Part shown: piece after piece, positions 63,466-64,000 of the stretch
Numbering within the stretch: the stretch's first letter is position 1
Layout: every line of letters starts with the position of its first letter
Source of the DNA: CAVPMW01 sp963706515
GTDB taxonomy: Bacteria > Chloroflexota > Anaerolineae > Anaerolineales > UBA4823
Direction: 5' to 3'
DNA length: 64,000 nt
Assembly: GCA_963706515.1 (NCBI GenBank)
Contig: CAVPMW010000017.1
Location: 310,001-374,000, forward strand
Notes under the pieces: generated by a model
Told to the model about the DNA's origin: nothing
Seen by the model: the letters and a program-made list of their open reading frames with translations, nothing else
Database searches by the model: none
Translations under genes and position numbers: made by a program

Positions 63466-64000
63466 TAGCCGCGATAAATACCAGATCGGATTTCTCTGTC
63501 AAAATCAGTCATTGCCTGGGCGAATTTCCCCCCATCCTCCAGCGACATGAATTCCAGCCGCAGAGCGGCGGGGATCGATCCCTTGGGCAGCCAACCCATT
63601 CTTTAGCTTCTCCACACGCTCTTGCGCACACAGGTTGCCTGAGCCGTAATGACATTCCCCGGGGGGGCATGCCCCTAAAAATACGCCATCCGCGCCGTTC
63701 AGGAAGGCCCACAGGATATGGTAGGGATCGAAACGGGCTGAACAGTTCATCCGGAGAATGCGGGCATTCAGCGGATAAGGGATCCGCCGCGCGCCAGCCA
63801 TATCTGCGGCAGCATATGCGCTCCACTCACACGCCAGCGCCAGAATTTTCGGGCCTCCGTTCGGAGGATCCTTTAATATCAAGGTGATCTGGGCAGGGAT
63901 TTCGAGGTTATCCCAGCCGGGAAGAGAGATCGCCTTAACCGGGCACACGACCACGCAGTTTCCGCAGCCAGTACAGCGGAGCTCGTCCACTTTGGCGAGC
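63466..64000 (-). CDS. HdrA/MvhD-type electron-transfer protein, C-terminal part (runs off the right edge, one frameshift)
   Basis: The frame is open to the window edge ('LAKVDELRCTGCGNCVVVCP'), so the gene begins outside. 'RCTGCGNCVVVCPVKAISLP' is a ferredoxin [4Fe-4S] motif; 'KILALACEWSAYAAADMAGA' (Cys), 'ILRMNCSARFDPYHILWAFL' (Cys) and 'FLGACPPGECHYGSGNLCAQ' (CPPGxCHY) are the MvhD iron-sulfur core. A shift near 63564 moves the end to 'RLRLEFMSLEDGGKFAQAMT', which is MvhD-typical, with the stop at 63466-63468. A ferredoxin-MvhD arrangement is that of HdrA2-type fusions. In methanogens MvhD links hydrogenase or formate dehydrogenase to heterodisulfide reductase. Here it stands upstream of FrhB-like and glutamate synthase genes. 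Confidence 0.8.

Overview
The window reads as a piece of an anaerobic bacterial chromosome, most plausibly a Chloroflexota (Anaerolineae-like) genome. This is inference from gene content: a UroD-type methyltransferase, a paired M16 peptidase locus, a DsbA-cyclophilin lipoprotein, a ferredoxin-type (archaeal-type) glutamate synthase next to Hdr/Mvh- and FrhB-like iron-sulfur proteins, and large membrane histidine kinases with GAF/PAS domains. No rRNA or ribosomal protein is present to settle the taxonomy. Gene density is high on both strands.

Layout. 1-9.4 kb: tail of a TPR regulator, M28 peptidase with a membrane tail, UroD-like enzyme, ECF sigma factor with an anti-sigma/WD40 partner, GNAT, DUF1801, a small membrane protein, an HhH protein and an SQR-like flavoprotein. 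9.6-11.3 kb: msrA, then a broken RHH/PIN toxin-antitoxin pair between two long direct repeats. 11.5-20.2 kb: envelope and proteostasis genes (HExxH protease, DsbA-cyclophilin lipoprotein, PrsW-like protease, DedA, AcpS, two M16 peptidases). 20.7-26.8 kb: ferredoxin-NADP reductase-like flavoprotein, dipeptidase, MutY, MBL-fold protein. 26.8-27.5 kb: tRNA-Phe, tRNA-Gly, tRNA-Cys and a tandem array of tRNA-Cys-derived fragments. 27.5-36.6 kb: LacI regulator, a complete but heavily disrupted oligopeptide/oligosaccharide ABC transporter, GH4 glycosidase and a BadF-type sugar kinase. 36.7-43.8 kb: GT39-like membrane protein, then the most interesting locus. 43.9-57.2 kb: HAD phosphatase, fumarase, HutI, REP/RAYT remnant, HD protein, response regulators, IMPase, SurE, B12-radical SAM protein and an overlapping response regulator-kinase-MFS operon. 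57.3-64 kb: PEP/pyruvate-binding protein and the glutamate synthase/HdrA-MvhD/FrhB cluster, running off the right edge.

Main candidate for a new system (38.3-43.8 kb): a 69-aa precursor-like peptide with a Nif11/NHLP-like leader and a C-terminal Trp, followed by a ComQ-like polyprenyl synthetase homologue, a 948-aa polytopic histidine kinase with a PDZ-like outer domain, and an HD-GYP response regulator. The arrangement parallels the ComX-ComQ-ComP prenyl-tryptophan pheromone system of Bacillus. Its promoter carries a CRP/FNR-like palindrome.

At least five dispersed palindromic repeat families occupy the intergenic regions, including a five-copy hairpin family whose arms show compensatory changes.

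A caution runs through the annotation: about half of the genes are split by single-base shifts or stops. Some lie near homopolymers and may be sequencing errors; others, such as the 27.6-35.7 kb operon, may be real decay. Genes with one shift are typed CDS; those with several breaks, or with a break that clearly disables them, are typed pseudogene. Coordinates then span the reconstructed whole.
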